From positions 124,001-188,000 of the forward strand of contig NZ_JMLS01000017.1 in the NCBI RefSeq assembly GCF_000686845.1: DNA of 64,000 nt. Reading direction: 5' to 3'. Numbering within the stretch: position 1 is the stretch's first letter; the number at the start of each line of letters is the position of its first letter. This DNA is from Paenibacillus sp. UNC451MF (GTDB lineage: Bacteria > Bacillota > Bacilli > Paenibacillales > NBRC-103111). The notes beneath the pieces are model-generated. The model searched no databases. It saw nothing but the letters and a program-made list of their open reading frames with translations, and was not told the DNA's origin. Made by a program: the position numbers and the translations under genes. Shown in pieces: positions 15,775 through 24,842 of the stretch.

Positions 15775-15825
15775 AAAAAAGACATAAACCATTCTTCAAT
15801 GGGAAGGATGATTTATGTCTTTTTT
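15775..15825. terminator. Long bidirectional terminator
   Basis: AAAAAAGACATAAA and TTTATGTCTTTTTT form the outer stem, extended inside by CATTCTTC and GGAAGGATG around a 4-base loop. Symmetric A and T tracts allow termination from both sides. Confidence 0.85.
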
Positions 15826-15919
15826 GGTATTCATAACTTTTATTTATACATAGAACAAATTATATATTATTAATGGATGCTTGGTCTGTGTATACTTGAG
15901 CTACAAAGGAGGTTGAAAC

Positions 15920-16366
15920 ATGATCAACTACACAAAGTATATGAGAAAAAGCATATTATCGCTGGTCAGTTTAGCTTTTCTGTTTATGTCTACTGCTTGT
16001 TCTGGAGCCATTGATGCAAAAAGCAGCTCTGCACAAGCGGTTGACGTTGATGTAAAAACGGTTCAGGAAGTGCTGCTACCTGGACGAGCAATTCTTATAG
16101 ACGCTGACGTAGCCCAAGGGAATAATAAGGTAAAGGATGCGGATGATGTCAAAATAGAAATTTGGAAAAAAGATAGTGACAACCATAAAATGATTACTGC
16201 AACTCATTGGCTTGACGGCACTTACCGTACTAAAACGTTATTTTCGGAAAGTGGAACCTATTATATGCGAGCGCACGTCAAGGATCAAAGAGGGGATGTT
16301 ACAACTACCGAACAGGAATTGTTCGTTAAAGATGTACTTCCTTCCGAGAGTCAAATAAAGTCTTGA
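15920..16366 (+). CDS. FixH/YtkA-like domain lipoprotein
   Basis: A 148-residue protein with an N-terminal signal and lipobox ending at C27 (FMSTAC). The mature part (about 40-140) forms a beta-sandwich of the YtkA/FixH type: DADDVKIEIWKK, a WLDGTYRTKTLF strand and GTYYMRAHVKDQRG. Such proteins sit on the outer face of the membrane; some take part in copper or oxidase assembly, which is interesting with a quinol oxidase operon 2 kb away, but the link is not proven. A strong AAAGGAGGTTG ribosome binding site precedes the ATG. Confidence 0.78.
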   Translation: MINYTKYMRKSILSLVSLAFLFMSTACSGAIDAKSSSAQAVDVDVKTVQEVLLPGRAILIDADVAQGNNKVKDADDVKIEIWKKDSDNHKMITATHWLDGTYRTKTLFSESGTYYMRAHVKDQRGDVTTTEQELFVKDVLPSESQIKS

Positions 16367-16395
16367 ATCATCGTTTAACTATAAATTAGATAGCT

Positions 16396-16435
16396 CAGGA
16401 ACTCTATGGAATCACCATTTCCAAGAGTTCTTTTA
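16396..16435. terminator. Terminator between converging genes
   Basis: GGAACTCT and AGAGTTCTTTT pair around an inner GGAA/TTCC, between the lipoprotein gene and the LysR gene converging from the other strand. Confidence 0.65.
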
Positions 16436-16452
16436 CATAGGTCGGGTTTCAT

Positions 16453-17355
16453 TTAAGCTTTATTTTTAAGAACTATAGAAATAAAATCGCGAATATATCC
16501 TTCCAAATAAGCCGGTTCATGTGAACAAAGTACGATCTTATTCGTAAGCCGGATTCCGTCAACCTCAACCTTTGCCAGCTCTCCACGCCTAATGAATTGA
16601 CTTGCTACAAGAAGAGAAACATAACTGACCCCGTATCCCGCTACAACAGCTTGAATCGTTTCATTAAGTCCATTAAATTGCAATTCTATACTTGGAGGAC
16701 TCACGTTCTGGGCTGTGCATACTTCAACTAGCCTTTTTCTTGTGGTGCTACCTTCCTCCCTCATGATAAACGGTTCCTTGATCATTTCCTCAATTGAAAT
16801 ATGCTGGTTGGCATATTTATGGTTGGGAGCAACCACGAAAACAAATTCATCACTGTATAATTCCAAGCACTGCAGAGAGTGGTTGGTCTGTGTCGTGATA
16901 TTACTGTTCCCAAAAATTGCGATATCTACTTCGTAATTATTCAAGCTCTCAAATGCGTTTTGTGAATTAACAGTCGAGATTTCGACTTCTACCTGAGAAT
17001 ATTTTTGTTTAAAAAGAGAAGCCCACCTCGGGATAAGAACACTTGTTGCAAGATAATTACCGGAGATTCTCAGCTTTCCTTTGGGATGACTTTGGTAATC
17101 TTCGATCATGCCTTGAATTTGCTCTTCCAAAATAAATAGCTTTTCCGTAGGTTTAAACAGCTTTTGCCCAAATGGGGTTAGAACCAAGTTTCGACCCTTT
17201 TTCTCGAATAAAATGATACCATATTGCTTTTCGAAATTTCGGATTTGGGCTGAAATAGCGGGTTGACTGATGTTCAGCCTTTTGGATGCCTCTGTAACAC
17301 TTCCGGCTATTGCAACATGATAAAACAACATCAAGGCATGCAGATTAATGGACAT
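16453..17355 (-). CDS. LysR family transcriptional regulator
   Basis: A 300-residue protein. The N-terminal winged HTH (about 1-65) contains GSVTEASKRLNISQPAISAQIRNFEKQYG, the LysR signature. The effector-binding domain (about 90-295) has two Rossmann-like halves, with LRISGNYLATSVLIPRW starting the first. It most resembles the CysL/CbbR branch, but the effector cannot be told. It is divergent from the histidine phosphatase gene at 17460; a 21-base AT-rich dyad lies between them and could be its operator. Confidence 0.9.
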   Translation of the reverse strand: MSINLHALMLFYHVAIAGSVTEASKRLNISQPAISAQIRNFEKQYGIILFEKKGRNLVLTPFGQKLFKPTEKLFILEEQIQGMIEDYQSHPKGKLRISGNYLATSVLIPRWASLFKQKYSQVEVEISTVNSQNAFESLNNYEVDIAIFGNSNITTQTNHSLQCLELYSDEFVFVVAPNHKYANQHISIEEMIKEPFIMREEGSTTRKRLVEVCTAQNVSPPSIELQFNGLNETIQAVVAGYGVSYVSLLVASQFIRRGELAKVEVDGIRLTNKIVLCSHEPAYLEGYIRDFISIVLKNKA

Positions 17356-17385
17356 TCGAGCACCTTCTATACATTCTATTAATAT

Positions 17386-17406
17386 ATAATATAAAACCTA
17401 TATTAT
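17386..17406. promoter_or_regulatory. AT-rich dyad, candidate LysR operator
   Basis: ATAATATA (17386-17393) and TATATTAT (17399-17406) are perfect inverted arms with a 5-base spacer, in the divergent gap between the LysR gene and the phosphatase gene. The length suits LysR binding sites. The composition is AT-rich, so the dyad could also arise by chance. Confidence 0.4.
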
Positions 17407-17459
17407 TATTTTATGCATTACGAAGGTATACTTCAAGTAATTGGGAAAGGGGATGCGTT

Positions 17460-18116
17460 ATGGATAGCACATCAGTCTACCTCGTTAGACATGGACAGAC
17501 GGAATGGAATGTGGAACAGAGAATGCAAGGGCACTTGGATTCACCCTTAACTCGAGAGGGCCAAAAGCAAGCCGCTCAACTGCGAGACCGATTAAAGGAG
17601 ATGAAGTGGGACGCCATATTCTCAAGTTCAAGTCCGAGAGCTGTCCAAACAGCCGAGATAATTTCCGGAATGAACCGTGAGCATGTCAGACAATTGGATG
17701 CATTCAAAGAAATCAATATGGGCCTGTGGGAGGGCCAGCTCTTAACTGAAATACATGGGCTTTACACAAGGGAGTACGGACGGTTTTTTGAAGAGCCACA
17801 CCTATATTGCCCGACTGAAGGAGGAGAGACTTACTTTGAGTTGTTGGTACGGGGCGTATCCGCTTTGGAAGATATTTTAACCGCTTTTAAAGGGGGAAAG
17901 ATTCTTATTGTAACTCACCGTATCACTTTGAAAGTCATTATGAACTATTACTTTGGGAACACGCTAAGTGAGATGAGGGAAATGCCAGATATTGCCCCAG
18001 CTAGCCTAAGCAGCATCCATTTCAAAGACGGCAAATCCTTTATAGAATTGTATGGCGATAATTCACATTACGCAAACCATTTAGCAGCAGCCTACCCCAA
18101 GGAAGCTGAGAAATGA
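17460..18116 (+). CDS. Histidine phosphatase family protein
   Basis: A 218-residue protein of the phosphoglycerate mutase-like superfamily. The catalytic RHG is at R10-H11-G12 (YLVRHGQTEWN), followed by DSPLTREGQKQAAQL and a second SSSSPRAVQTAE motif with an Arg contacting phosphate. The second conserved catalytic His is in VTHRIT near residue 155, where the usual THG has become THR. It may act on phosphosugars or other small phosphate esters. The ATG follows AAAGGGG. Confidence 0.88.
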   Translation: MDSTSVYLVRHGQTEWNVEQRMQGHLDSPLTREGQKQAAQLRDRLKEMKWDAIFSSSSPRAVQTAEIISGMNREHVRQLDAFKEINMGLWEGQLLTEIHGLYTREYGRFFEEPHLYCPTEGGETYFELLVRGVSALEDILTAFKGGKILIVTHRITLKVIMNYYFGNTLSEMREMPDIAPASLSSIHFKDGKSFIELYGDNSHYANHLAAAYPKEAEK

Positions 18117-18143
18117 ATAGTGCTAAGAAAGTTCAACTGTCAG

Positions 18144-18177
18144 AAAATTGGCTCTCCTGTGGTGGGCTATTTTTTTT
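18144..18177 (+). terminator. Terminator-like hairpin after the phosphatase gene
   Basis: AAAAT..GCTC pairs with GGGC.ATTTT (one G-T pair), and a T8 run follows. It lies between the phosphatase gene and the cyo operon. Confidence 0.5.
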
Positions 18178-18328
18178 GGAAATATGACCAAATCATGATC
18201 AAATGATCTCAAAATGTTGAACTTGGAGGGTGGAATTGTGTCCTCAAGCGGTTGGTGACACTTTTGCCGCTCTCTTTTAGAGTGAAGCTTAATGCAAGCC
18301 ATACTGAAACAAGGAGTTGAGACACAAC

Positions 18329-19234
18329 ATGAATTTTTCCCAAACGCTGAGATGGTTCGCATTATTATCCATGATGATGGTTTTGCTGTTCCTCTTCACT
18401 GGATGTTCCGATATCAGCGTACTTAATCCGAAGGGACCTATTGCGGAGCAGCAGAGGGATTTGATGCTCATTTCAACAGCGTTATGCTCCATAGTCATTA
18501 TCCCGGTACTCATTCTAACGGCCATCATCTTATGGCGTTATAGGGATAGAAAGGGCAGAAAAGCAGACTATTCGCCGAATTGGGCACACAGCACCAAGCT
18601 GGAGGTTATCTGGTGGGGGATTCCGATTATCGTCATTCTGGCGATAGCGGTGATTACCGTCCAATTCACTTATGCGTTAGAGCCTTCCAAACCGATAAAG
18701 TCCGATGTCAAACCAATGACCGTTCAGGTGACCTCTTTAAACTGGAAGTGGCTGTTTCAATATCCTGAACAAGGGATAGCCACCGTGAATGAGTTAAAAA
18801 TTCCTAAAGGCGTTCCTATCCGGTTCGAGATAACGGCTGATTCTCCTATGAATTCTTTTTGGATTCCTCAGCTTGGAGGACAAATCTATGCTATGTCCGG
18901 CATGGCCATGACGCTTTATTTGCAAGCGGATGAATTAGGTACATTTTGGGGATCAGGCGCCAACTTTACTGGTAAAGACTTTGCGAAAATGTATTTTGAC
19001 GTAGACTCCATAACACAGGACCAATTTGATCAATGGGTAAGAGGGGTTAAAGCGGATTCGCCAGCGCTTACGCTCGATGGCTACAGGCAGTTGGCTGAGC
19101 CTTCCGCTTCTAAGGTTCTGACGTACTCTTCCTTCCCTGAAGGATTGTTTCAAAAAATCGTGACCAAATATGCAGCATCTCATCATCATGAAATGTCTGT
19201 ACAGGAAGATAACACTATGCACGAGCATAAGTAA
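18329..19234 (+). CDS. cyoA: Quinol oxidase subunit II (CyoA-type)
   Basis: A 301-residue lipoprotein: signal with lipobox ending at C26 (LFTGC), two TM helices (about 35-60 and 90-115), and a cupredoxin domain outside the cell (about 130-250). The Cys and His ligands of the Cu-A centre are absent; the segment reads IPQLGGQIYAMSGM, as in CyoA/QoxA. The electron donor is therefore quinol and not cytochrome c. The ATG at 18329 has AAGGAG 12 nt upstream; the in-frame TTG at 18317 lies on that site. It is the first gene of the operon. Confidence 0.92.
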   Translation: MNFSQTLRWFALLSMMMVLLFLFTGCSDISVLNPKGPIAEQQRDLMLISTALCSIVIIPVLILTAIILWRYRDRKGRKADYSPNWAHSTKLEVIWWGIPIIVILAIAVITVQFTYALEPSKPIKSDVKPMTVQVTSLNWKWLFQYPEQGIATVNELKIPKGVPIRFEITADSPMNSFWIPQLGGQIYAMSGMAMTLYLQADELGTFWGSGANFTGKDFAKMYFDVDSITQDQFDQWVRGVKADSPALTLDGYRQLAEPSASKVLTYSSFPEGLFQKIVTKYAASHHHEMSVQEDNTMHEHK

Positions 19235-19259
19235 GCTGTAGGAAAGGAGAAATAACTTC

Positions 19260-21245
19260 ATGCTGGATCATGCCAAAAGCTTCGCCTCCCAATTTTTCGT
19301 AACCGGCGATCCGTTGATTTATGGTGCCGATGTAAGTATCGTACTGACTCTGTTGGCTATTTTATTTGCACTGACTTATTTCAAAAGATGGGGGTGGCTG
19401 TGGCGAGAATGGCTGACAACGGTCGATCACAAGAAAATCGGTATTTTGTATATTCTTTCCGCTTTTCTTATGTTGTTTCGCGGCGGGGTGGACGCTCTAC
19501 TAATGCGAACGCAGCTCGCGATGCCGGAGCTGGGATTTCTGCAGCCTGAACATTACAACTCGATATTCACCACGCATGGCGTCATTATGATATTGTTTAT
19601 GGCTATGCCCTTTATGTTCGGTCTATTTAATGTGGTGGTGCCGCTTCAGCTCGGAGCGCGGGACGTAGCGTATCCGTTCCTGAATGCACTCAGCTTCTGG
19701 CTGTTCTTCGCTGGAGCCATGCTGTTCAATCTGAGCTTTGTTATCGGCGGTTCGCCAGATGCAGGCTGGCTTGCTTACCCGCCTTATTCTGAGCTGATGT
19801 ATAACCCTGGTGTCGGACAAGACTTCTATATATGGGGCATCCAAATATCCGGGATCGGCAGCTTGATGACCGGTATTAATTTTATCGTTACCATTCTAAA
19901 GATGCGTGCACCAGGCATGAAGCTGATGAAAATGCCGATGTTCGTTTGGTCTGTACTCTCGAGCTGTATTGCAATTATTTTCTCGTTTCCCATCCTGACC
20001 GCGACATTGGCGTTGTTGTTTTTGGACCGATATGCCGGAGCACACTTTTTCACATTAGATGGCGGCGGGAATCCCATGATGTACATTAACCTGATCTGGA
20101 TGTGGGGACATCCCGAAGTCTATATTATTGTTCTGCCGGCGTTCGGTATTTTCTCCGAAGTAGTGGCGACCTTTTCCAAGAAAAAGCTATTTGGCTATAA
20201 ATCAATGGTGTATGCGATGATGATCATCAGCGTTTTATCGTTTCTTGTGTGGGCGCACCATTTCTTTACGATGGGTTCGGGGGCGGACGTCAATGCCTTC
20301 TTCGCTTTGTCCACAATGCTGATAGCCATCCCGACCGGGGTCAAAGTGTTCAACTGGCTGTTTACCATGTTTCGGGGCAAGATAACTTTCGAATCGCCTA
20401 TGCTTTGGACGGTTGGGTTTATTCCTTGTTTTGTGATTGGCGGTATGACAGGAGTGCTGCTATCGGTTGCTCCAGCGGATTTTCAATATCATAACAGTTA
20501 CTTTCTGATCGCACATTTTCATCAAGTGATTATAGGCGGTGTCGTGTTCGGGTACTTTGCAGGCTTGTATTACTGGTGGCCTAAATTGTTCGGTTTCAAG
20601 CTGAACGAGCGCATCGGCAAGTGGGCGTTCTGGTTCTGGAATATCGGTTTCTATGTATGCTTTATGCCGCAATATGTACTCGGGTTAATGGGCATGACAC
20701 GGCGTGTCGTCACCTATAGCTGGGATAAAGGCTGGTGGGAGCTCAATCTGGTATCTACTATCGGCGCCGGGCTCATGGGAATTGCGTTTCTGTTCCAGGT
20801 GTGGCAAATTGCCCATGGCGTCAAGCATTTTCGGAAAAATCTCGATACGACAGGGGATCCATGGAACGGACGCACTTTGGAATGGTCCATTCCTTCTCCA
20901 GCGCCTCACTACAATTTTGCAGTGATTCCGCAAGTATCGGAGCAGGATGAATGGTGGGAGGAGAAGCACCGAAGGGGAGAGGGACCGTATGTTCCGAATG
21001 CTGCAAAATCATTAGAGCCGATTCATATGCCCAAAAACTCCGGTATTCCGATAGTAATGGCGGGGTTCTGGTTTGTAGCTGGCTTCGGATTCGTGTTCCA
21101 TTGGCTGTGGTTAATCATACCTGGATTAGCGGGCGTTGCAGCTTGCATGCTAGCTCACTCTTTTAACTATGATACCGACTATTATATTCCGGTCGACGAA
21201 GTTCAGCGTACGGAGGCAGCTTTAAGGAAGGTGAACAACTCATGA
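19260..21245 (+). CDS. cyoB: Quinol oxidase subunit I (CyoB-type)
   Basis: A 661-residue membrane protein, close to the length of E. coli CyoB (663), with about 14-15 TM helices. It has all heme-copper ligands: a His in TTHGVIMI and one in HFHQVI for low-spin heme, HFH for high-spin heme, WGHPEVY with the cross-linked His-Tyr, and the HHFF pair for Cu-B. It reduces O2 to water at the heme-Cu-B centre and pumps protons. The C-terminal GDPWNGRTLEWSIPSPAPHY and HMPKNSGIP segments resemble CyoB. Its stop overlaps the next ATG (ATGA). Confidence 0.95.
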   Translation: MLDHAKSFASQFFVTGDPLIYGADVSIVLTLLAILFALTYFKRWGWLWREWLTTVDHKKIGILYILSAFLMLFRGGVDALLMRTQLAMPELGFLQPEHYNSIFTTHGVIMILFMAMPFMFGLFNVVVPLQLGARDVAYPFLNALSFWLFFAGAMLFNLSFVIGGSPDAGWLAYPPYSELMYNPGVGQDFYIWGIQISGIGSLMTGINFIVTILKMRAPGMKLMKMPMFVWSVLSSCIAIIFSFPILTATLALLFLDRYAGAHFFTLDGGGNPMMYINLIWMWGHPEVYIIVLPAFGIFSEVVATFSKKKLFGYKSMVYAMMIISVLSFLVWAHHFFTMGSGADVNAFFALSTMLIAIPTGVKVFNWLFTMFRGKITFESPMLWTVGFIPCFVIGGMTGVLLSVAPADFQYHNSYFLIAHFHQVIIGGVVFGYFAGLYYWWPKLFGFKLNERIGKWAFWFWNIGFYVCFMPQYVLGLMGMTRRVVTYSWDKGWWELNLVSTIGAGLMGIAFLFQVWQIAHGVKHFRKNLDTTGDPWNGRTLEWSIPSPAPHYNFAVIPQVSEQDEWWEEKHRRGEGPYVPNAAKSLEPIHMPKNSGIPIVMAGFWFVAGFGFVFHWLWLIIPGLAGVAACMLAHSFNYDTDYYIPVDEVQRTEAALRKVNNS

Positions 21246-21853
21246 ATGGCACCCATCTGACTGAACCGTCAGTTACAGGGCATCACGAACATCCAGATTT
21301 GGAAGAGATGCGCACGTTCGGCTTCTGGATTTACCTCATGACGGATATTATGATCTTCGGCACGTTCTTTGCCACTTATATCGTTCTGAAAAACAGTACC
21401 AATGGAGGACCCGGTCCAGCCGATTTGTTCGAACTGAATGGAGTTATTGCAAGCACATTGATATTGCTTACAAGCAGTTATACATGTGGGTTGGCCGTAC
21501 TTGCCATGCACAAAGGAAAACAGAAGGCTCTGGTAGGGTGGCTCGGCCTCACGGCTTTGCTCGGTGCCCTGTTTATCGGACTGGAGGTCAAGGAGTTTGC
21601 CGAATTCGTGAACGAGGGCGCAACGATGGGTACCAGCGCATTTTTATCGGCATTTTACACGCTGGTAGGTACTCATGGATTGCATGTCACAATTGGATTG
21701 GTTTGGATGATCGCGTTGATGATGCAGCTGACCAAAAAGGGGATTACCCCCGTAACGAAACGAAAAGTCCATGTAATCAGCCTGTTTTGGCACTTTCTGG
21801 ACGTGGTTTGGATTTTTGTATTTACCGTTGTCTATCTAATGGGGGTGAACTAA
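21242..21853 (+). CDS. cyoC: Quinol oxidase subunit III (CyoC-type)
   Basis: A 203-residue protein with five TM helices, usual for CyoC/QoxC. Characteristic segments are FGFWIYLMTDIMIFGTFFATY near the N-terminus, ILLTSSYTCGLAVLAMHKG, and FYTLVGTHGLHVTIGLVWM. It supports the stability of the catalytic subunit and proton entry. The start overlaps the stop of the subunit I gene by four bases, so translation is coupled. Confidence 0.93.
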   Translation: MNGTHLTEPSVTGHHEHPDLEEMRTFGFWIYLMTDIMIFGTFFATYIVLKNSTNGGPGPADLFELNGVIASTLILLTSSYTCGLAVLAMHKGKQKALVGWLGLTALLGALFIGLEVKEFAEFVNEGATMGTSAFLSAFYTLVGTHGLHVTIGLVWMIALMMQLTKKGITPVTKRKVHVISLFWHFLDVVWIFVFTVVYLMGVN

Positions 21854-21854
21854 G

Positions 21855-22181
21855 ATGGCGCACATGATTTCGGCACATTCACAGGAAGAAACGCATGGAT
21901 CCTTTCGATCGTATACAATAGGTTTCTTATGTTCCCTCATCTTGACTGCCATTCCTGTCGCCATCGTCATGGGGGGGTGGCTTACGGGGAGCACTAAAGC
22001 TATTGTATTGATGGCGGCGGGAGTACTTCAATTGGTCGTGCAGCTGTTTTTCTTTATGCATCTGAGGGAAGAGAAGAAGCCGCGTTACAATTTGATTTCA
22101 CTCCTTCTTGGGCTGGTGATTCTGTTGGTCATCGTTGCTGGGTCGATGTGGATCATGCTATACAACATGGTGGCAGCATGA
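21855..22181 (+). CDS. cyoD: Quinol oxidase subunit IV (CyoD-type)
   Basis: A 108-residue protein with three TM helices: about 18-40 (YTIGFLCSLILTAIPVAIVM), 48-68 and 80-102. The motif LQLVVQLFFFMHL in helix 2 is the hallmark of CyoD/QoxD. It starts one base after the subunit III stop, with GGGGGTGA as ribosome binding site. It assists assembly of the oxidase. Confidence 0.92.
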   Translation: MAHMISAHSQEETHGSFRSYTIGFLCSLILTAIPVAIVMGGWLTGSTKAIVLMAAGVLQLVVQLFFFMHLREEKKPRYNLISLLLGLVILLVIVAGSMWIMLYNMVAA

Positions 22182-23062
22182 GCCTAACATCTTCATTCCG
22201 AGACTGGATCGAATTGACCAAACCACGCATTCTTCAACTAAATCTCATTGCTGCATTTGGGGGCTACTGGTTAGCTTCCAAATGGTCAGTGGATTGGGAG
22301 CTTCTGTTATGGGTGCTGATAGGAATCACGCTTACGATGGCATCTTCTTGTGTCATGAATAATGTGTGGGATTATAAGCTTGACCAAAGAATGAACCGGA
22401 CCAAGGATCGGCCGCTTGCCACGGAGAGAATTAAACGCAAGAGTGCGTTGGCATATGGATTGATACTTGGGATTGCGGGAGAAATCGTGTTATTCTGGAA
22501 AGTAAACGAACTTTGCGGTTGGCTCAGCCTTGTCGGCATGTTTGTTTACATAGTGGTCTACACTATATGGTTGAAACGAGCCTCCACCTGGAGCACATCG
22601 ATTGGAGGAATATCAGGAGCCATACCACCGGTTATTGGTTATTGTGCTTTTTCCAATGAGATCGATACAGGAGCACTTCTTCTGTTTGCGTTATTGTTTC
22701 TATGGCAGCCAGCTCATTTCTGGTCGCTTGCAATTCGACGCGTTGAAGAATACAGAGCAGCGGGATATCCGCTGTTACCAGTCCAGAAAGGAATTAGACG
22801 AACCAAACAGCAGATGATTCCTTATGTCGTTCTGCTGCTCCCGACAATCATTTTACTCTATTTGTTTGGCTATTCCGGGCTCGTCTTCCTGATCGTATCC
22901 TTGCTAGCATGTGTGGCCTGGTGTTGGCACACGCTGTGCGGGATTGTGACTGTCAACAACGATGCTTGGGCAAAAACCAATTTTCTTTTATCTGTCAATT
23001 ACTTGATGATCGTGTTTGTCGTTATGATTCTGGATACGCCAGGACGCCCTTTTTTGAATTGA
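22178..23062 (+). CDS. cyoE: Heme O synthase (protoheme IX farnesyltransferase, CyoE/CtaB)
   Basis: A 294-residue membrane protein of the UbiA prenyltransferase family with about nine TM helices. The catalytic Asp-rich motif is in NNVWDYKLDQRMNRTKDRPLA, and the second conserved loop in FLWQPAHFWSLAI. It attaches a farnesyl group to heme B to make heme O for the oxidase. The ATG at 22178 overlaps the CyoD stop (ATGA). No ctaA for heme A is next to it, so the oxidase could be of the bo3 type unless ctaA is elsewhere. Confidence 0.93.
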   Translation: MSLTSSFRDWIELTKPRILQLNLIAAFGGYWLASKWSVDWELLLWVLIGITLTMASSCVMNNVWDYKLDQRMNRTKDRPLATERIKRKSALAYGLILGIAGEIVLFWKVNELCGWLSLVGMFVYIVVYTIWLKRASTWSTSIGGISGAIPPVIGYCAFSNEIDTGALLLFALLFLWQPAHFWSLAIRRVEEYRAAGYPLLPVQKGIRRTKQQMIPYVVLLLPTIILLYLFGYSGLVFLIVSLLACVAWCWHTLCGIVTVNNDAWAKTNFLLSVNYLMIVFVVMILDTPGRPFLN

Positions 23063-23084
23063 ACGAAAGGGTAGGAATGGGAAA

Positions 23085-23115
23085 AAAAGGTTGGCATCGA
23101 GAATGCCAACCTTTT
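23085..23115. terminator. Bidirectional terminator after the cyo operon
   Basis: A 13-base perfect stem AAAAGGTTGGCAT (23085-23097) / ATGCCAACCTTTT (23103-23115) with a 5-base loop, between cyoE and the converging MocR-type gene. Confidence 0.9.
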
Positions 23116-23135
23116 CATTATATGGTACCGGAAGG

Positions 23136-24572
23136 CTAGGTCATCAATTCCCTTAGCGCTTCAGCAAATTTGGAGATACCAGATTTTATTTCTTCGGCAT
23201 TTGCTCTTGCATACGTGAACCGAACGAAACCCGGGTCTGAACCATACACGCTGCCAGGTACAAAAACGACGCCCTTTTTGATCGCTTCTTCCAGCAGTTT
23301 AGCATCGGGAACTACGTGCAACAGCTTGCACCACAAATGCAACCCGCCCTGAGGCGCAGTGAAGGTAACCAAATCCGGCAGCTCCTTCCGCAGAGATTCG
23401 ATCAGTAGATCCCGTTTGAACTGCAATTGGATTTGCAGACGATCCAAATGAGGTCTAAAGTAAGACGATTTGATGAATTGGGCGGCTACCTGCTGCGGAA
23501 TGACGCTTAGACCAAAGTCCATTTGCTGTCTGGCATCAGCGAGTCTCTCCACAATTGATCGCGGTGCTACCATCCAGCCGATCCGTAGACCGGAAGCGGC
23601 AATTTTGGAAAATGAACCGATATAAAGAATGGAACCGTTCGAATCCATCGATTTGAGCGGCATGGGTACTTTACCCTCGTAAGCCGTTAAGCTAAAAGGA
23701 TCATCCTCCACAATTGGAAGTCCTAATTCGCTTGCGACGTCAAACAATTGTTTTCGCCGTTCCAAACTGATTACGGTACCAGTCGGGTTTTGAAAATTCG
23801 GGTTCAAGAACACCATCTTGATACGATGCTTTTTGTATAAAGAGCGAATGTCGTCCGGACACACTCCGTGCTCGTCAACAGGCAGCCGGAACAGACGCAG
23901 ACCAGCGGATTGAAACATGGGCAATGAGTAGCAGTAAGAAGGATCTTCTATTGCAACGGCATCTCCTGGAGACAATAAACATTGCGTAATTAAATACAAA
24001 GACTGCTGGGAGCCGGATGTTATCAAAATGGATGATTCGGATGCTTGTATACCCCGATATGTATCCAAATAGGATACCAGTGCTTCTCTTAGCGGAACAT
24101 AGCCTTGTGGGTTGTCATAGCCCAAATAAGATGTGTAACGATGTTCACTCATCAGTGCAGCAATTTCGTTGACGGGAGCTAAATCCGGTGATAGTTCGCC
24201 GCTGGCAAAATCTATCAAAGAAGGCTGCTGAGTCAGCGCTTCTCGAATCCTGCGCAAAAAGGGCAGATTGGGCAGAAAGCTGCCACCCTCGGCGTATCGA
24301 CTCCAGTTAGGCGTATGCTTCGGCATAGCTCCCCATTTGGTTCTGCTTACACGCGTTCCGCTGCCTGCCCGGCTTTCAATGATCCCCATTGATCGAAGCT
24401 CGCCAAATGCCAAAATGACGGTGCTTCGGTTGACACCCAGTTGTTCCGCAAGTTTTCGTTCGGAGGGAAGCAAGCTGCCCGGGGGGAATTCACCGTAGGA
24501 AATTTTTTGTTCCAGGTGGTCTGCAATTTGTTCATAAAGAGGTTTGCTGCTTTGTCGATCGGGTTTCCACAT
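23136..24572 (-). CDS. MocR-type transcriptional regulator (GntR HTH fused to aminotransferase domain)
   Basis: A 478-residue protein: a GntR winged HTH (about 1-75, PLYEQIADHLEQKISYGEFPPGSLLPSERKLAEQLGVNRSTV), a linker, and a class I aminotransferase-like domain (about 110-478). The PLP lysine is in GSFSKIAASGLRIGW. MocR proteins bind PLP and use it to sense amino compounds. The ATG at 24572 is chosen because AGGGTGATG lies 8 nt upstream; an upstream in-frame ATG at 24632 lacks such a site. It is divergent from a nitrilase gene, so nitrile or amino acid metabolism may be its target. Direct repeats lie in the gap. Confidence 0.92.
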   Translation of the reverse strand: MWKPDRQSSKPLYEQIADHLEQKISYGEFPPGSLLPSERKLAEQLGVNRSTVILAFGELRSMGIIESRAGSGTRVSRTKWGAMPKHTPNWSRYAEGGSFLPNLPFLRRIREALTQQPSLIDFASGELSPDLAPVNEIAALMSEHRYTSYLGYDNPQGYVPLREALVSYLDTYRGIQASESSILITSGSQQSLYLITQCLLSPGDAVAIEDPSYCYSLPMFQSAGLRLFRLPVDEHGVCPDDIRSLYKKHRIKMVFLNPNFQNPTGTVISLERRKQLFDVASELGLPIVEDDPFSLTAYEGKVPMPLKSMDSNGSILYIGSFSKIAASGLRIGWMVAPRSIVERLADARQQMDFGLSVIPQQVAAQFIKSSYFRPHLDRLQIQLQFKRDLLIESLRKELPDLVTFTAPQGGLHLWCKLLHVVPDAKLLEEAIKKGVVFVPGSVYGSDPGFVRFTYARANAEEIKSGISKFAEALRELMT

Positions 24573-24842
24573 GATTTCATCACCCTTTGTTCGTAAATAA
24601 AACGTAGCTGTGATGTTTATCATACCATTCATCTTTAATAGGTATGAACATGGTTTTCATCGTAACGTTGACAATTGTTTATCTATTTTTTGAACTTGGA
24701 TGGTTCAAGAATGAATCAATTGGCTGGTCCGATTTCTTCTCCTTTTGGATGGTTTAATTGCTGCTCATTTCATTTATCATAGTAATCAAATAGGATTTAT
24801 TTTGGGTTCATTGCCAAATTTTATACGGTGAGGTGTATTGAG
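24573..24842. promoter_or_regulatory. Divergent promoter region with direct repeats
   Basis: In this 270-base gap the 10-base sequence TTGGATGGTT occurs twice in the same orientation, at 24696-24705 and 24745-24754, 49 bases apart. A TTGACA-like box is near 24669. MocR proteins such as GabR and PdxR bind direct repeats, so these are good operator candidates. Confidence 0.45.
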
